A stretch of DNA of 64,000 bases from Emticicia aquatica (GTDB taxonomy: Bacteria > Bacteroidota > Bacteroidia > Cytophagales > Spirosomataceae). A program made the translations under genes and the position numbers. Shown here one piece after another: positions 1 to 9,144 of this stretch (position 1 is the stretch's first letter; each line of letters begins with the position of its first letter). The notes under the pieces were generated by a model. The model was not told where the DNA came from. It did not search any database and saw only the letters and a list, made by a program, of their open reading frames with translations. The stretch is taken from assembly GCF_923079645.1 (NCBI RefSeq), contig NZ_CAKLPY010000001.1:1570001-1634000 (forward strand), written 5' to 3'.

Positions 1-3000
1 ATTAAGTTTAACGAACAAGCTATATCACTTGGTGTAACTAATCTTCGTGATGGTGATTCAAGAGCAGTTTTTCGTAATACTCGAATTGATATGTTAAATT
101 ATAAACGTTTAAAAATGTTTATTCATGCCGAAAATGAATCAAACAATCAAAACGAAGTTGGTGGTGCCTTTATCAGAATCGGGACTGATTTGACAGAAAA
201 TTACTACGAAATTGAAGTACCTCAACTGAAAATAACACCCAATGGGTCATTGAACGAAACAGAAATTTGGCCGGATGAAAATGCCATTGATGTTGCTTTA
301 CAAGAATTAGTAGCCTTGAAAGGTGAACGAAATAGAGTTGCAAAAAACGTATCGGTTCTATATTCAAAACAAACCGAAGACAATAAATTTAAAATTTCTG
401 TGTTAGGAAATCCAGATTTAAGTACTGTTTTAACGATTATGCTTGGTGTTAGAAATCAAAAATCTAATGATGAGTCACCCAATAGTTTTTTGGTTTGGAT
501 GAATGAACTTCGTGCTTTTGGTTTCGATCAAACTTCGGGTGATGCAGCCCTATTAGCAGCCAATATCAAACTTGCCGATTTGGCCACAGTTACCATTAAT
601 GGCAATTATAAAGGTTATGGTTTTGGTGGCGTTCAAGATAAAATTTCAGAAAGAGCAAGAGATAATGGAAAAGGAATTGGTATTGCTTCTAACATTGAAC
701 TTGATAAGTTACTTCCAGAAAAATGGGGTTTAAAAATACCTTTTTTCATTAATTTCGATAAACAAACTGTTGTTCCACATTTTAATCCTCTCGACCCTGA
801 CATGCCTCTCGAAGTAGCGTTGGCCAATATTACAGACCAAACGCAGAGAGAACGTTATAAAAGATTGGTAATCGATGATAATACAAGACGTGGTTTTAAC
901 TTCTCAAATGTGAGAAAACTCAAAACGAAAGAAGGAGCAAAATCTCATGCATATGACATTGAAAACTTTTCATTTACCTATGCTCAAAATAATGTAAGTC
1001 GAAGCAATATTTTAATTGATGAGTATGCTTTAAATCAATATCGAGGCGGTTTAACCTATCAATTTCAGCCAAAACAAATCAACTGGGAGCCATTTAAGAC
1101 TAAAAAGTCTCTAGATAGACCTTTTTTATATTGGATTAAAGATTTGAATTTTTCTCCCCTACCAACGGTCGTAGCATTCCGAAGTGATTTTGACAGAAGT
1201 TTCGCTAAAACGCAATTAAGAAACTCAGATTTAACAACTACTGGGATAATTCCGATGTTTGAAAAATACTTTATGATGAATCGTTTCTACGATTTACAAT
1301 GGAACTTGACCAAAAGTATTTTATTGAATTATTCAGCAACCATGAATGCCATCATTGATGAACCACAAGGTGACTTGAATACCAAACAAAAAACTGATTC
1401 ATTATTAACAAATCTTAAAAAGTTAGGTCGTGCCAAAAATTTTAATCAAGAAATGCGATTTACATATCGCTTGCCCTTAGATAAATTCTTTTTATTAGAT
1501 TGGATGACAGCAGATGCTAAATATAATAATACATTTAATTATCAAGCGGTTTCATTCAATATTTTAGACGAATTTAATATTCCGTTTGGGAATACAATTA
1601 GGAATGGCCGAGACCGAGGAGTCAGAGGAAAAATTGATTTCGTAAAATTATACAACAAAGCTAAATACTTACGCTTTGCCAATAGCCCAAATCCAGTAAA
1701 AAAACGTTTCACCCGAAATCCAGGTGATGATGAAAATATTGAAACTTCAACCAGTAATGTTGCGAAAGCATTTACTCGATTACTGATGAGTGTGCGAGGC
1801 ATTGACTATGATTATTCAATCACAGAAACCACAATTTTACCTGGATTTACACCAACCTCAAAGTATTTTGGCTTAGACCCCACTAATTTTAATGCACCTG
1901 GTCTTGATTTTGTAATGGGTGGGCAAGACCGAAATTTTCAAATAAAAGCAGCAGAAAATGGCTGGCTTTCAAAAACTACAACACAAACCCAGCCTTTTAC
2001 GCAAACCTTACAAAAAAAGTTTAGCTACCGAACAACCATTGAGCCAACGAAAGATTTCAGAATCCAAATCACAGGAAACATGAGCCGTGGCGATACTTAT
2101 CAAGAATATTTTACAGGCAATGATGACGGCACTTTCAGTAGCAAAAGTCCAGTTAGAAATGGCAATTATGGCATGTCATTTTGGGGCTTTCGCACTGCAT
2201 TTTATCGTATGAATACCGATAGTGGAAGCAATTACCAGTACAAAGTTTTTGATGATATGATAAAACTCCGTAATGATATTTTTGAAAATTATAAAAATGG
2301 AAAAACTGGTAGCGAAATTCAATATGATAAAAACTCTCAAGACATCCTAATTCCAGCGTTTTTTGCAGCTTACAGTGGCAAAAGTGAAAGAGCCAGAATT
2401 GGTTTTAATCCATTCAACCCAAATGGCAGCAGAATAAATCTTCCACTACCAAACTGGCGAATTGATTACAGCGGATTGGCCAATTTAGAGCCATTTAATC
2501 GAATATTCAGTTCCATAACAATTAATCATAGCTATACTTCAAATTTCAATGTGGGTAACTTTACTTCTTCACTAGAATATAATAATATTAATACTGCCAT
2601 AAATTTATCACAAAAAGGTTATCCATTGCCGTCCTCAAATGTACTTAATGCACTTGGGCAATATATTCCAGTTTTTGTGATGAGTACTATAACTATTGAT
2701 GAAAAATTTGCTCCTTTTATCGGTATTCAATTCGTAACTAAAAGTAAAATTTCAGGGAAACTTGAATATAACAAAGAACGCCGAGCATCTCTCAATTTAT
2801 CAAATTCTCAAATAGCAGAATATTCTAGCGATGATTTTGTCTTCAATTTTGGATTCAAGAAAAACAATGTAAAATTGCCGCTAAGAGGCCGAGATGGTAA
2901 GATAATTACCCTAAAAAATGATTTGAATTTACAATTCAACTTCACAATTAGAGATATCAAAGCCATTCAAAGGCGTTTAGATGGCGACCCTCAACCAACG

Positions 3001-3174
3001 CAAGGAAACTATAATTTACAGCTTGGTCCTCGTATTTCATACCAAGTAAACAAACGAATTTTGATGAATTTTTATATTGATCACTTAGTAAATCGTCCAT
3101 TTGTGACAAATTTTTCTTTTCCAAGAACAACAACTACAGGTGGGTTGAATGTTAGATTTAGTTTATCCGAATAA
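1..3174 (+). CDS. sprA: SprA, type IX secretion outer-membrane translocon, C-terminal part (5' end outside window)
   Basis: The frame is open from the first base, so the gene enters from the left. The first in-frame ATG at 91 is an internal Met, not the start. About 1057 residues are visible of a protein that is usually near 2300-2400 residues. SprA forms the very large outer-membrane beta-barrel through which type IX cargo leaves the cell, and it is needed for gliding in Flavobacterium. Recognition rests on the segment reading FNEQAISLGVTNLRDGDSRA and on the long run of alternating aromatic/polar beta-strands, ending in a strand-like GGLNVRFSLSE. There is no sign of frameshift. A weak terminator-like hairpin follows. 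The family call is strong; only the N-terminal part is missing. Confidence 0.9.
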   Translation: MKFNEQAISLGVTNLRDGDSRAVFRNTRIDMLNYKRLKMFIHAENESNNQNEVGGAFIRIGTDLTENYYEIEVPQLKITPNGSLNETEIWPDENAIDVALQELVALKGERNRVAKNVSVLYSKQTEDNKFKISVLGNPDLSTVLTIMLGVRNQKSNDESPNSFLVWMNELRAFGFDQTSGDAALLAANIKLADLATVTINGNYKGYGFGGVQDKISERARDNGKGIGIASNIELDKLLPEKWGLKIPFFINFDKQTVVPHFNPLDPDMPLEVALANITDQTQRERYKRLVIDDNTRRGFNFSNVRKLKTKEGAKSHAYDIENFSFTYAQNNVSRSNILIDEYALNQYRGGLTYQFQPKQINWEPFKTKKSLDRPFLYWIKDLNFSPLPTVVAFRSDFDRSFAKTQLRNSDLTTTGIIPMFEKYFMMNRFYDLQWNLTKSILLNYSATMNAIIDEPQGDLNTKQKTDSLLTNLKKLGRAKNFNQEMRFTYRLPLDKFFLLDWMTADAKYNNTFNYQAVSFNILDEFNIPFGNTIRNGRDRGVRGKIDFVKLYNKAKYLRFANSPNPVKKRFTRNPGDDENIETSTSNVAKAFTRLLMSVRGIDYDYSITETTILPGFTPTSKYFGLDPTNFNAPGLDFVMGGQDRNFQIKAAENGWLSKTTTQTQPFTQTLQKKFSYRTTIEPTKDFRIQITGNMSRGDTYQEYFTGNDDGTFSSKSPVRNGNYGMSFWGFRTAFYRMNTDSGSNYQYKVFDDMIKLRNDIFENYKNGKTGSEIQYDKNSQDILIPAFFAAYSGKSERARIGFNPFNPNGSRINLPLPNWRIDYSGLANLEPFNRIFSSITINHSYTSNFNVGNFTSSLEYNNINTAINLSQKGYPLPSSNVLNALGQYIPVFVMSTITIDEKFAPFIGIQFVTKSKISGKLEYNKERRASLNLSNSQIAEYSSDDFVFNFGFKKNNVKLPLRGRDGKIITLKNDLNLQFNFTIRDIKAIQRRLDGDPQPTQGNYNLQLGPRISYQVNKRILMNFYIDHLVNRPFVTNFSFPRTTTTGGLNVRFSLSE

Positions 3175-3207
3175 CATAAAAACAATATTTCAGTCATTAA
3201 AAATAAA

Positions 3208-3270
3208 AACTTAAAAAGCTTTTGTGAGTAGAAACCATCTAATTCAAAAACTTTTTAAGTTACTTTTTTT
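3208..3270 (+). terminator. Probable terminator after sprA
   Basis: The 11-base arms AACTTAAAAAG (3208-3218) and CTTTTTAAGTT (3251-3261) are separated by 32 bases and followed by a T-rich run. The loop is long, so efficiency is uncertain. Confidence 0.45.
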
Positions 3271-3326
3271 CTATTTTTCCAACATTTGCTGTAACTTGCA
3301 GCGAAATAATAAAACTTTCATCAATA

Positions 3327-3704
3327 ATGAATTTTCCTGCTGACTTACGCTATACAAGCGAACACGAATGGTTAAGAATTACCGAAGGAAATATTGCGGT
3401 AATCGGTATTACTGATTTTGCTCAAAGCGAATTAGGTGATATTGTATTTGTAGAAATCGAAACAGTTGGACAGACATTCGCTGCAAATGAAATATTTGGT
3501 ACTGTTGAGGCTGTAAAAACCGTTTCTGATTTATTCTTACCTGTTTCAGGAAAAATTCTGGAAGTAAACCAAGCTTTGTCAAATGCACCCGAATTGGTAA
3601 ACAATGACCCTTATGGCGAAGGTTGGATGGTAAAAATTGAGGTTTCTGACCTTGCTGAAGTTGACGCATTAATGGATTCAGCCGCTTATCAAAATATTAT
3701 TTAA
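3327..3704 (+). CDS. gcvH: Glycine cleavage system H protein
   Basis: This is the lipoyl-carrying H protein that shuttles the aminomethyl group between the P, T and L proteins of the glycine cleavage complex in the cytosol. It has 125 residues, the normal family length. It opens with the typical LRYTSEHEW segment. The lipoylation site is Lys64 in GTVEAVKTVSDL, and the C-terminus has the expected NDPYGEGWMVKIE motif. No other gcv gene lies in the window, so the complex is encoded at scattered loci. The gene is monocistronic between the sprA terminator and a strong hairpin just downstream. The ATG at 3327 gives the canonical N-terminus. Confidence 0.97.
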   Translation: MNFPADLRYTSEHEWLRITEGNIAVIGITDFAQSELGDIVFVEIETVGQTFAANEIFGTVEAVKTVSDLFLPVSGKILEVNQALSNAPELVNNDPYGEGWMVKIEVSDLAEVDALMDSAAYQNII

Positions 3705-3732
3705 GCCATGAATTATCAAACAATATAATACC

Positions 3733-3764
3733 AAAAAAAATGCCCTTACAAGGGCATTTTTTTT
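3733..3764 (+). terminator. Rho-independent terminator after gcvH
   Basis: The stem TGCCCT/AGGGCA (3741-3756) is flanked by eight A and eight T, so it can act in both directions. Confidence 0.9.
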
Positions 3765-3806
3765 GATTTTTTGTAGAAAAACACACCTGATATTTATATC
3801 AAGATA

Positions 3807-5096
3807 ATGAATATTTTATTAAAATCTGTTACAATAATTGATAGTAATTCTACTTTCAATGGTCAAAAAAAAGATATTTTTGTAGAAAATGGTATCATTA
3901 CAGAAATAGCTGATAATATCTCAAAAGTTGCCAACCAAACAATTTCAGGCGAAAACTTACACGTATCAGCAGGTTGGATTGATATGAGAGTTTCGCCAAA
4001 GGACCCAGGTTACGAATCAAAAGAAGACCTAAATACACTAACAAATGCGGCTATGGCAGGCGGTTTCACAGAAATAGTGACTTTACCAAATTCAAAGCCA
4101 GTAGTCCAAACCAAGGAAGCCATTGCTTATATTAAAAACTTTTCATTAAATAAAATCATTAATATTTATCCTACAGGAGCAATCACAAAAAACTGCGAAG
4201 GAAAAGATTTCACAGAAATGCTTGACCTTTTTCAAGCAGGTGCTGTTGCTTTTACAGATGGTGACCATACGCTTTGGAATGCTGATATTTTATTGAAAAC
4301 ATTGCAATATTTAGCTCCAATTGATGCCCTTTTAATGAATCGTCCCGAAGAGCCATCAATGACTATTTTTGGACAGATGCACGAAGGAATAGAAAGTACT
4401 TTGCTCGGAATGAAAGGTATTCCTTCAACTGCTGAAGAGCTGATGATAATGCGAGACTTAAAACTTTTGGAATATTTTGTTGGCTCAAATCCAACTGATA
4501 AAATGAATAGTTGCTTACATTTTTCGACGATTTCTACAAAGCAATCGGTTGAATTGATTCGTCAAGCAAAAGCAAAAGGTCTGCCAATTAGTTGTGATAT
4601 TGCAGCTCATCAATTAGTATTTACTGACAAAGATTTACACAATTTTGATACAAACTTAAAAGTGAATCCTCCGTTTAGAAGTCAAAGTGATATTGAAGCA
4701 TTGCAAAAAGGTCTTTCAGATGGAACAATTGACGTAATCGTTTCAGACCATAATCCACAAGACGAAGAATCAAAAAATCTTGAATTTGACATGGCTGACT
4801 TTGGCATTATTGGACTTGAAACTACATTCTCAGTAGCCAATAATTCAAGTAAACTTTCTACTGAAACATTGATTGAGAAACTTACAATCAACCCTAGAAA
4901 GTTATTACGTTTACCAATTGTCAAAATTAATGAAGGAGAAAAGGCAAATCTCACTATTTTTGACCCAACTCAAAAATGGGAATATACCTCAAAAAACATT
5001 AAATCCAAATCAAAAAACTCTCCATTTATCGAAAAAACATTGATTGGAAAAAGTATCGCAATAATCAACAAAGGACAAATTCATATCAATGATTAA
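3807..5096 (+). CDS. Dihydroorotase-family protein, probably catalytically inactive (PyrC'-like)
   Basis: The 429 residues follow the type I dihydroorotase/amidohydrolase fold: an N-terminal beta-sandwich, then a TIM barrel with landmarks LHFSTIST and SDHNPQDEESK. Active enzymes carry the metal ligands HxH in GxxDxHxHxRePG. Here the segment reads GWIDMRVSPKDPG (56-68), so the two His become Arg61 and Ser63. The usual PHHL is AHQL. The barrel Asp of SDHNP and the His of LHFST are kept. Known relatives lacking HxH (PyrC' of Pseudomonas) are non-catalytic partners of aspartate transcarbamoylase, which is my inferred role here. It heads a five-gene co-directional cluster running to 7809 with gaps of 20-54 bp. 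Calling it a working pyrC would be risky. Confidence 0.8.
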   Translation: MNILLKSVTIIDSNSTFNGQKKDIFVENGIITEIADNISKVANQTISGENLHVSAGWIDMRVSPKDPGYESKEDLNTLTNAAMAGGFTEIVTLPNSKPVVQTKEAIAYIKNFSLNKIINIYPTGAITKNCEGKDFTEMLDLFQAGAVAFTDGDHTLWNADILLKTLQYLAPIDALLMNRPEEPSMTIFGQMHEGIESTLLGMKGIPSTAEELMIMRDLKLLEYFVGSNPTDKMNSCLHFSTISTKQSVELIRQAKAKGLPISCDIAAHQLVFTDKDLHNFDTNLKVNPPFRSQSDIEALQKGLSDGTIDVIVSDHNPQDEESKNLEFDMADFGIIGLETTFSVANNSSKLSTETLIEKLTINPRKLLRLPIVKINEGEKANLTIFDPTQKWEYTSKNIKSKSKNSPFIEKTLIGKSIAIINKGQIHIND

Positions 5097-5124
5097 TATT
5101 GATTTCTTTTATTTTCTATAAAAA

Positions 5125-5670
5125 ATGTTAAAAAGTAAAATCTTAAAATATTCGCTCATTTACGGTGCTTTGGCAGCTTGCATTTGTATTATTGTAGCCC
5201 TAATTCAATATTATGGTTTACATAAAAGCCCTTTTGGACGCTATAAAGTACCTGCTTTTGGTATCAATATTATCTTTATTATTGTAGCGACTTGGACTTA
5301 CAGAGCCAATAATTTAGGGATTCTTACTTTTACTGAAGGCTTTTCGATAGGTTTTATGACTAATTTGATTGCAGCTTTTATAACGGGATTAGTTTTTTTC
5401 CTTTTTATCCAATTAATTGATGCACCTTACGGTCAAAATCAATCAATTTTGCTTTGGGTTCAAGAAAACATTAAAGGAATTGAGCGAATTAAAGACACAC
5501 ATATCAAGGATTTTGGAATAATAGAATATAATATTTTATTGAAACAAGCCCAAGAAATACCGTCAGCAAGTTATGTTTTTGTTGATGAGATTGTAAAAAA
5601 ACAACTTTGTATTGTAGCGATAACAATCATCTCAATAATTTTTCGACGTCATACATTTACGATTTCATAG
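5125..5670 (+). CDS. DUF4199 membrane protein
   Basis: This is an inner-membrane protein of 181 residues and unknown function. Hydrophobic segments lie at about 8-28, 44-60, 78-100 and 158-173. The motif LTFTEGFSIGFMTNLIAAFITGL between the second and third segments matches the (S)FxEGFxxGxxxxxI signature of DUF4199, a family largely confined to Bacteroidota. It follows the dihydroorotase-like gene by 28 bp and precedes a second DUF4199 gene by 54 bp, so the two are probably co-transcribed and may form a heteromer (inference). The short lysine-rich amino end suggests an inside N-terminus. Confidence 0.8.
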   Translation: MLKSKILKYSLIYGALAACICIIVALIQYYGLHKSPFGRYKVPAFGINIIFIIVATWTYRANNLGILTFTEGFSIGFMTNLIAAFITGLVFFLFIQLIDAPYGQNQSILLWVQENIKGIERIKDTHIKDFGIIEYNILLKQAQEIPSASYVFVDEIVKKQLCIVAITIISIIFRRHTFTIS

Positions 5671-5724
5671 TTTTTTCGTTAAATTTACTTTCAAATTAAA
5701 CCCTAACCCTATTATTGTAAAAAA

Positions 5725-6240
5725 ATGGAAAAACCTTCAACAGCCAAAATAGCCCTAAAATGGGGTATAATAAGTGCGTTATTAATTATCATATATACTG
5801 TTGGTTTGTATATTTCTGGTTATTTCAAAACGCCATCACTTTCATGGATTCCTTTTATTTTATTATTAATTACAATTATTATGTCAATGCGTGAGTTCAA
5901 ATCTTTGAATAACGCATTTATGAGTTTTAGTGAAGGTTTAGGTGTAGGTACGCTTTTAAGTGCAGTGACTGGGCTAATTGCTTCTATTTTTAATTATATC
6001 TATACAAACTTTATTGATACAACCATTATGCAACAAATGCGTGAAATGCAAATGGACCAAATGGAAGCTCAGGGTTTGACTTCAGAGCAGATTGACCAAG
6101 CTATGGAAATTGCCAGTAGATTCGCCACGCCAGGACTTACATTTTTATTTACAATTATTGGTTATGTATTGTTTGGATTCGTTTTTTCGTTAATTGTTTC
6201 AGCAATAGTTAAAAACTCAAAACCCGAATTTGAATTTTAA
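5725..6240 (+). CDS. DUF4199 membrane protein (second copy)
   Basis: This is a paralogue of the preceding gene, 171 residues long, with four predicted membrane segments (about 12-32, 37-53, 68-92, 136-160). It shares the family signature FMSFSEGLGVGTLLSAVTG. Between the third and fourth membrane segments is a hydrophilic Met/Gln-rich stretch (MREMQMDQMEAQGLTSEQID), typical of this family's long loop. Function is unknown. It lies 25 bp upstream of gldF in the same cluster. The tandem arrangement looks like an old duplication because the two proteins share the fold and signature but little other sequence. Confidence 0.8.
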   Translation: MEKPSTAKIALKWGIISALLIIIYTVGLYISGYFKTPSLSWIPFILLLITIIMSMREFKSLNNAFMSFSEGLGVGTLLSAVTGLIASIFNYIYTNFIDTTIMQQMREMQMDQMEAQGLTSEQIDQAMEIASRFATPGLTFLFTIIGYVLFGFVFSLIVSAIVKNSKPEFEF

Positions 6241-6265
6241 ATTCGTTGAATAATCCCTTTTTGAA

Positions 6266-6988
6266 ATGCTTACAATTTTTAGAAAAGAACTAAATAGTTT
6301 TCTTAATTCGTTGGTTGCCTATATCGTTATTGGTGTTTTTTTAGTAATTGTAGGTCTTTTTACGTGGTTCTTTGATTCAAATGTACTGGATTATGGTTAT
6401 GCTGATTTGAATAATTTCTTTCAGCTTACGCCGTTTGTATTTATATTTTTGATTCCAGCCATTTCAATGCGTGCACTTTCAGAAGAGTATAAAAGTGGTA
6501 CAATAGAATTGCTTTTCACTAAACCACTTTCTGAATGGCAAATCATTTTAGGGAAATTCTTTGCGATTTTCCTATTGATTTGCTTCGCAATTTTACCGAC
6601 AATATTGTACTACTATTCTGTTTATCAATTAGGTAGTCCAAAAGGAAATATTGATTCGGCTTCTATTTTTGGTTCTTACTTGGGTCTTTTATTTCTTGGA
6701 GCAACATTCGCTGCAATTGGTTTATGGGCTTCATCTTTAACTGATAATCAAATAGTTGCCTTTATTATTGGAGCTGTTTTATGTTATTTTTTGTACGATG
6801 GCATTCATCAATTATCAAATGTTTTTGCAGGTACTATTCAATATTATATAAATTTTTTAAGCCTAAGTTTTCATTATGAATCATTGGGAAGAGGCTTAAT
6901 TGACTCTCGAAATATTATTTTTTTAGTTAGCATAATTTTTTTAATGTTATTTCTAACTAAGCAAGAATTAATTTCAAAGAAAAATTAA
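6266..6988 (+). CDS. gldF: Gliding motility ABC transporter permease GldF
   Basis: This 240-residue integral membrane permease is the GldF partner of the GldA ATPase and GldG in the gliding-motility ABC transporter. It has six hydrophobic segments. The ABC-2 permease motif ALSEEYKSGTIELLFTKPLS follows the second segment; the EEyksGTiElL core is diagnostic. It starts MLTIFRKEL, as GldF does. GldG normally follows GldF directly, but here the next gene, 20 bp downstream, is a PhzF-family isomerase and no gldG occurs in the window. The transported substrate is not known for any GldAFG system. Confidence 0.88.
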   Translation: MLTIFRKELNSFLNSLVAYIVIGVFLVIVGLFTWFFDSNVLDYGYADLNNFFQLTPFVFIFLIPAISMRALSEEYKSGTIELLFTKPLSEWQIILGKFFAIFLLICFAILPTILYYYSVYQLGSPKGNIDSASIFGSYLGLLFLGATFAAIGLWASSLTDNQIVAFIIGAVLCYFLYDGIHQLSNVFAGTIQYYINFLSLSFHYESLGRGLIDSRNIIFLVSIIFLMLFLTKQELISKKN

Positions 6989-7008
6989 AACTCCAAAGTT
7001 ATATTTTC

Positions 7009-7809
7009 ATGCAATTAGCAATTTATCAAGTTGACGCCTTTACAACTAAGCTTTTTGGAGGAAATCCAGCGGCAGTCATTCCATTAAAAAAATGGTTGTC
7101 TGATGATTTAATGCAAAAAATAGCTTTGGAAAATAACCTTTCGGAAACTGCATTTTTTATCCCAATTGAAAATGGTGATGAAAATCAATTCCAAATTCGT
7201 TGGTTTACTCCTACAATTGAGGTCAATTTATGCGGTCATGCTACTTTAGCTACCGCATTTGTTATTTTTAATGTCTTGAAATTAAAATTTGACACCATTC
7301 TTTTCGACTCCAAAAGTGGCATTTTGAAAGTTACAAAAGAAAATAAATGGCTTGAATTAGACTTTCCTTTCCAAGAAACACTCCCATCGGAAGCTCCTGC
7401 AGAATTAATAGAAAGTATTGGCAAAAAACCTAAAGAAATATACAGAGCATCGGATGACTATATGTTGGTTTATACTTCAGAGAATGATATTGAACAAATT
7501 TCACCAGATTTTAATGCATTAAAAAACATAAAAGCACGAGGAATTATCATAACTGCTCAAGCAAAATCTAAGAAAATTGATTTTGTTTCTCGCTTCTTCG
7601 CTCCTGGTTCGGGAATTGATGAAGACCCCGTTACTGGTTCAGCTCATACAAAATTAGTGCCTTATTGGGCGAAAATATTAGGTAAAAATGAAATGATAGC
7701 TGAGCAAATTTCTGCTAGAAAAGGTTATTTGAAATGTACTTTAAAAAATGATAGAGTATTAATGGCGGGTCAAGGAAAACTCTTTTTGAAAGGAAAAATC
7801 ACTATTTAA
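7009..7809 (+). CDS. PhzF-family epimerase/isomerase
   Basis: This cytosolic protein has 266 residues and the two-fold diaminopimelate-epimerase-like fold of the PhzF family. Motifs in order are VDAFTTKLFGGNPAAV at the N-terminus, the catalytic Glu46 in NNLSETAFF, FTPTIEVNLCGHATLA, and PGSGIDEDPVTGSAHT in the C-terminal half. The true substrate of most chromosomal PhzF proteins is unknown. There are no phenazine genes nearby, so phenazine synthesis should not be inferred. It is the last gene of the cluster that begins at 3807. No clear terminator follows. Confidence 0.92.
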   Translation: MQLAIYQVDAFTTKLFGGNPAAVIPLKKWLSDDLMQKIALENNLSETAFFIPIENGDENQFQIRWFTPTIEVNLCGHATLATAFVIFNVLKLKFDTILFDSKSGILKVTKENKWLELDFPFQETLPSEAPAELIESIGKKPKEIYRASDDYMLVYTSENDIEQISPDFNALKNIKARGIIITAQAKSKKIDFVSRFFAPGSGIDEDPVTGSAHTKLVPYWAKILGKNEMIAEQISARKGYLKCTLKNDRVLMAGQGKLFLKGKITI

Positions 7810-7861
7810 TTTATTCATGCTTAAAGTTTTTCAAAAATACAAAACATTTATCCAAAAACAC

Positions 7862-7893
7862 TTGACACCCCCTATTTCGATTTTGTACCTTTG
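7862..7893 (+). promoter_or_regulatory. Bacteroidota-type promoter for queA
   Basis: TTG at 7862-7864, a 21-base spacer, then TACCTTTG at 7886-7893 match the -33/-7 pattern TTTG...TAnnTTTG. Transcription would start near 7900, leaving an untranslated leader of about 120 bases before queA. Confidence 0.75.
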
Positions 7894-7899
7894 CATCCT

Positions 7900-8022
7900 A
7901 TAACGCATTAGGTTGAGTAATATTTCTTCGCCTAAATTTCTTCATGACAGATAAAATCTCCCCAAAACATGAATGAAATCTAACAAAGCTTCTGTAAAAA
8001 ACAGAATTGGGAATTATTTAAG
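7900..8022 (+). promoter_or_regulatory. Structured 5' leader of queA
   Basis: Three consecutive stem-loops can be drawn: TTAGG/CCTAA (7908-7912 with 7931-7935), TTCATG/CATGAA (7941-7946 with 7968-7973) and TTCTGT/ACAGAA (7990-7995 with 8001-8006). None is followed by a T-run, so this does not look like a terminator. The leader may control queA translation, but it matches no riboswitch I can recognise. Confidence 0.4.
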
Positions 8023-9075
8023 ATGAAACTTTCAGAATTTAAGCTTGACCTTCCGCATAGTCTTATTGCGATGCACCCTTATGACCAACGTGATAGTAGT
8101 CGAATGATGGTTGTGAATCGTAAAACCCAAAAAATTGAGCACAAAATGTTTAAAGACATTGTTGACTACTTTGGTGAAAAAGACACAATGGTAGTCAATA
8201 ATACAAAAGTATTTCCTGCAAGATTATATGGTTCAAAAGAAAAAACTGGTGCTAAAATTGAAGTTTTTTTGCTACGTGAATTAAATCGTGAAATGCGTTT
8301 ATGGGATGTTTTAGTTGACCCTGCACGTAAAATTCGTGTTGGTAATAAACTTTATTTTGGAGATAGCGATTTAGTGGCTGAAGTAATTGACAATACAACT
8401 TCTCGTGGTAGAACAATTCGTTTTTTATTTGATGGTTCGCACGAAGAAATGATGAAAGCTGTTCACGAACTTGGCGAAACTCCTCTACCGATTGATATTA
8501 TTAAACGTCCAGTAACAGAAGAAGATAGAGAACGTTATCAGACAATTTTTGCAGAAAATGAAGGAGCAGTTGCAGCTCCAACTGCTGGAATGCACTTTAC
8601 AAAAAATGTGCAACGCCGCATGGAATTGAAAGGGACTTCATTTTGTCCGATTACACTTCATATTGGTATTGGCACTTTCCGCCAAGTTGATGTGGAAGAT
8701 TTGACTAAACATAAAACAGATTCGGAAAATTTCTTTATTCCAGAAAGTACTTGTGATATTGTCAATAGCTCAATTGATAAAGAAGGTAAAATTTGTGCCA
8801 TTGGTACGACAGCTATGAAAGCCATTGAGTCTTCTGTTTCTGCAAGCAATCATTTAAAACCTGTCAATAATGGTTGGACAGATAAATTTATCTTCCCACC
8901 ATTTGATTTCAAAATCACCAATGCATTGCTTACAAATTTGCATTTGCCTGAATCAATTTTATTGATGACCGCTTGTGCTTTTGGTGGACACGAACTAATT
9001 ATGCAAGCTTATCAAGAAGCCATCAAGGAAAAATACAAATTTTTCACTTATGGTGATGTAATGCTAATTTTGTAA
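8023..9075 (+). CDS. queA: S-adenosylmethionine:tRNA ribosyltransferase-isomerase
   Basis: This enzyme transfers and rearranges the ribose of SAM onto preQ1 at the tRNA wobble position to make epoxyqueuosine, in the cytosol. It has 350 residues, the normal length. Diagnostic motifs in order are [20 protein letters not shown] at the N-terminus, [46 protein letters not shown] and [19 protein letters not shown]. It has its own strong promoter and structured leader upstream and a terminator downstream, so it is a single-gene unit. No other queuosine gene is nearby. Confidence 0.97.
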   Translation: MKLSEFKLDLPHSLIAMHPYDQRDSSRMMVVNRKTQKIEHKMFKDIVDYFGEKDTMVVNNTKVFPARLYGSKEKTGAKIEVFLLRELNREMRLWDVLVDPARKIRVGNKLYFGDSDLVAEVIDNTTSRGRTIRFLFDGSHEEMMKAVHELGETPLPIDIIKRPVTEEDRERYQTIFAENEGAVAAPTAGMHFTKNVQRRMELKGTSFCPITLHIGIGTFRQVDVEDLTKHKTDSENFFIPESTCDIVNSSIDKEGKICAIGTTAMKAIESSVSASNHLKPVNNGWTDKFIFPPFDFKITNALLTNLHLPESILLMTACAFGGHELIMQAYQEAIKEKYKFFTYGDVMLIL

Positions 9076-9099
9076 TAAGACGACTAATAGAATTCATAA

Positions 9100-9127
9100 C
9101 CCTCCCAAATTGGGAGGGCTTTTTTTT
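9100..9127 (+). terminator. Rho-independent terminator after queA
   Basis: A GC-rich stem CCCTCCCA/TGGGAGGG (9100-9118, 3-base loop) is followed by C and eight T. Confidence 0.92.
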
Positions 9128-9144
9128 ATAATATTCAAGCAAAA

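Noticed and set aside
5698..5712. Telomere-like AAACCCTAACCCTA
   Set aside because: Fewer than two full units in an AT-rich gap; chance.
7009..7809. Phenazine biosynthesis locus
   Set aside because: Only a PhzF-fold protein is present; that family is broad and no other phz gene is nearby.
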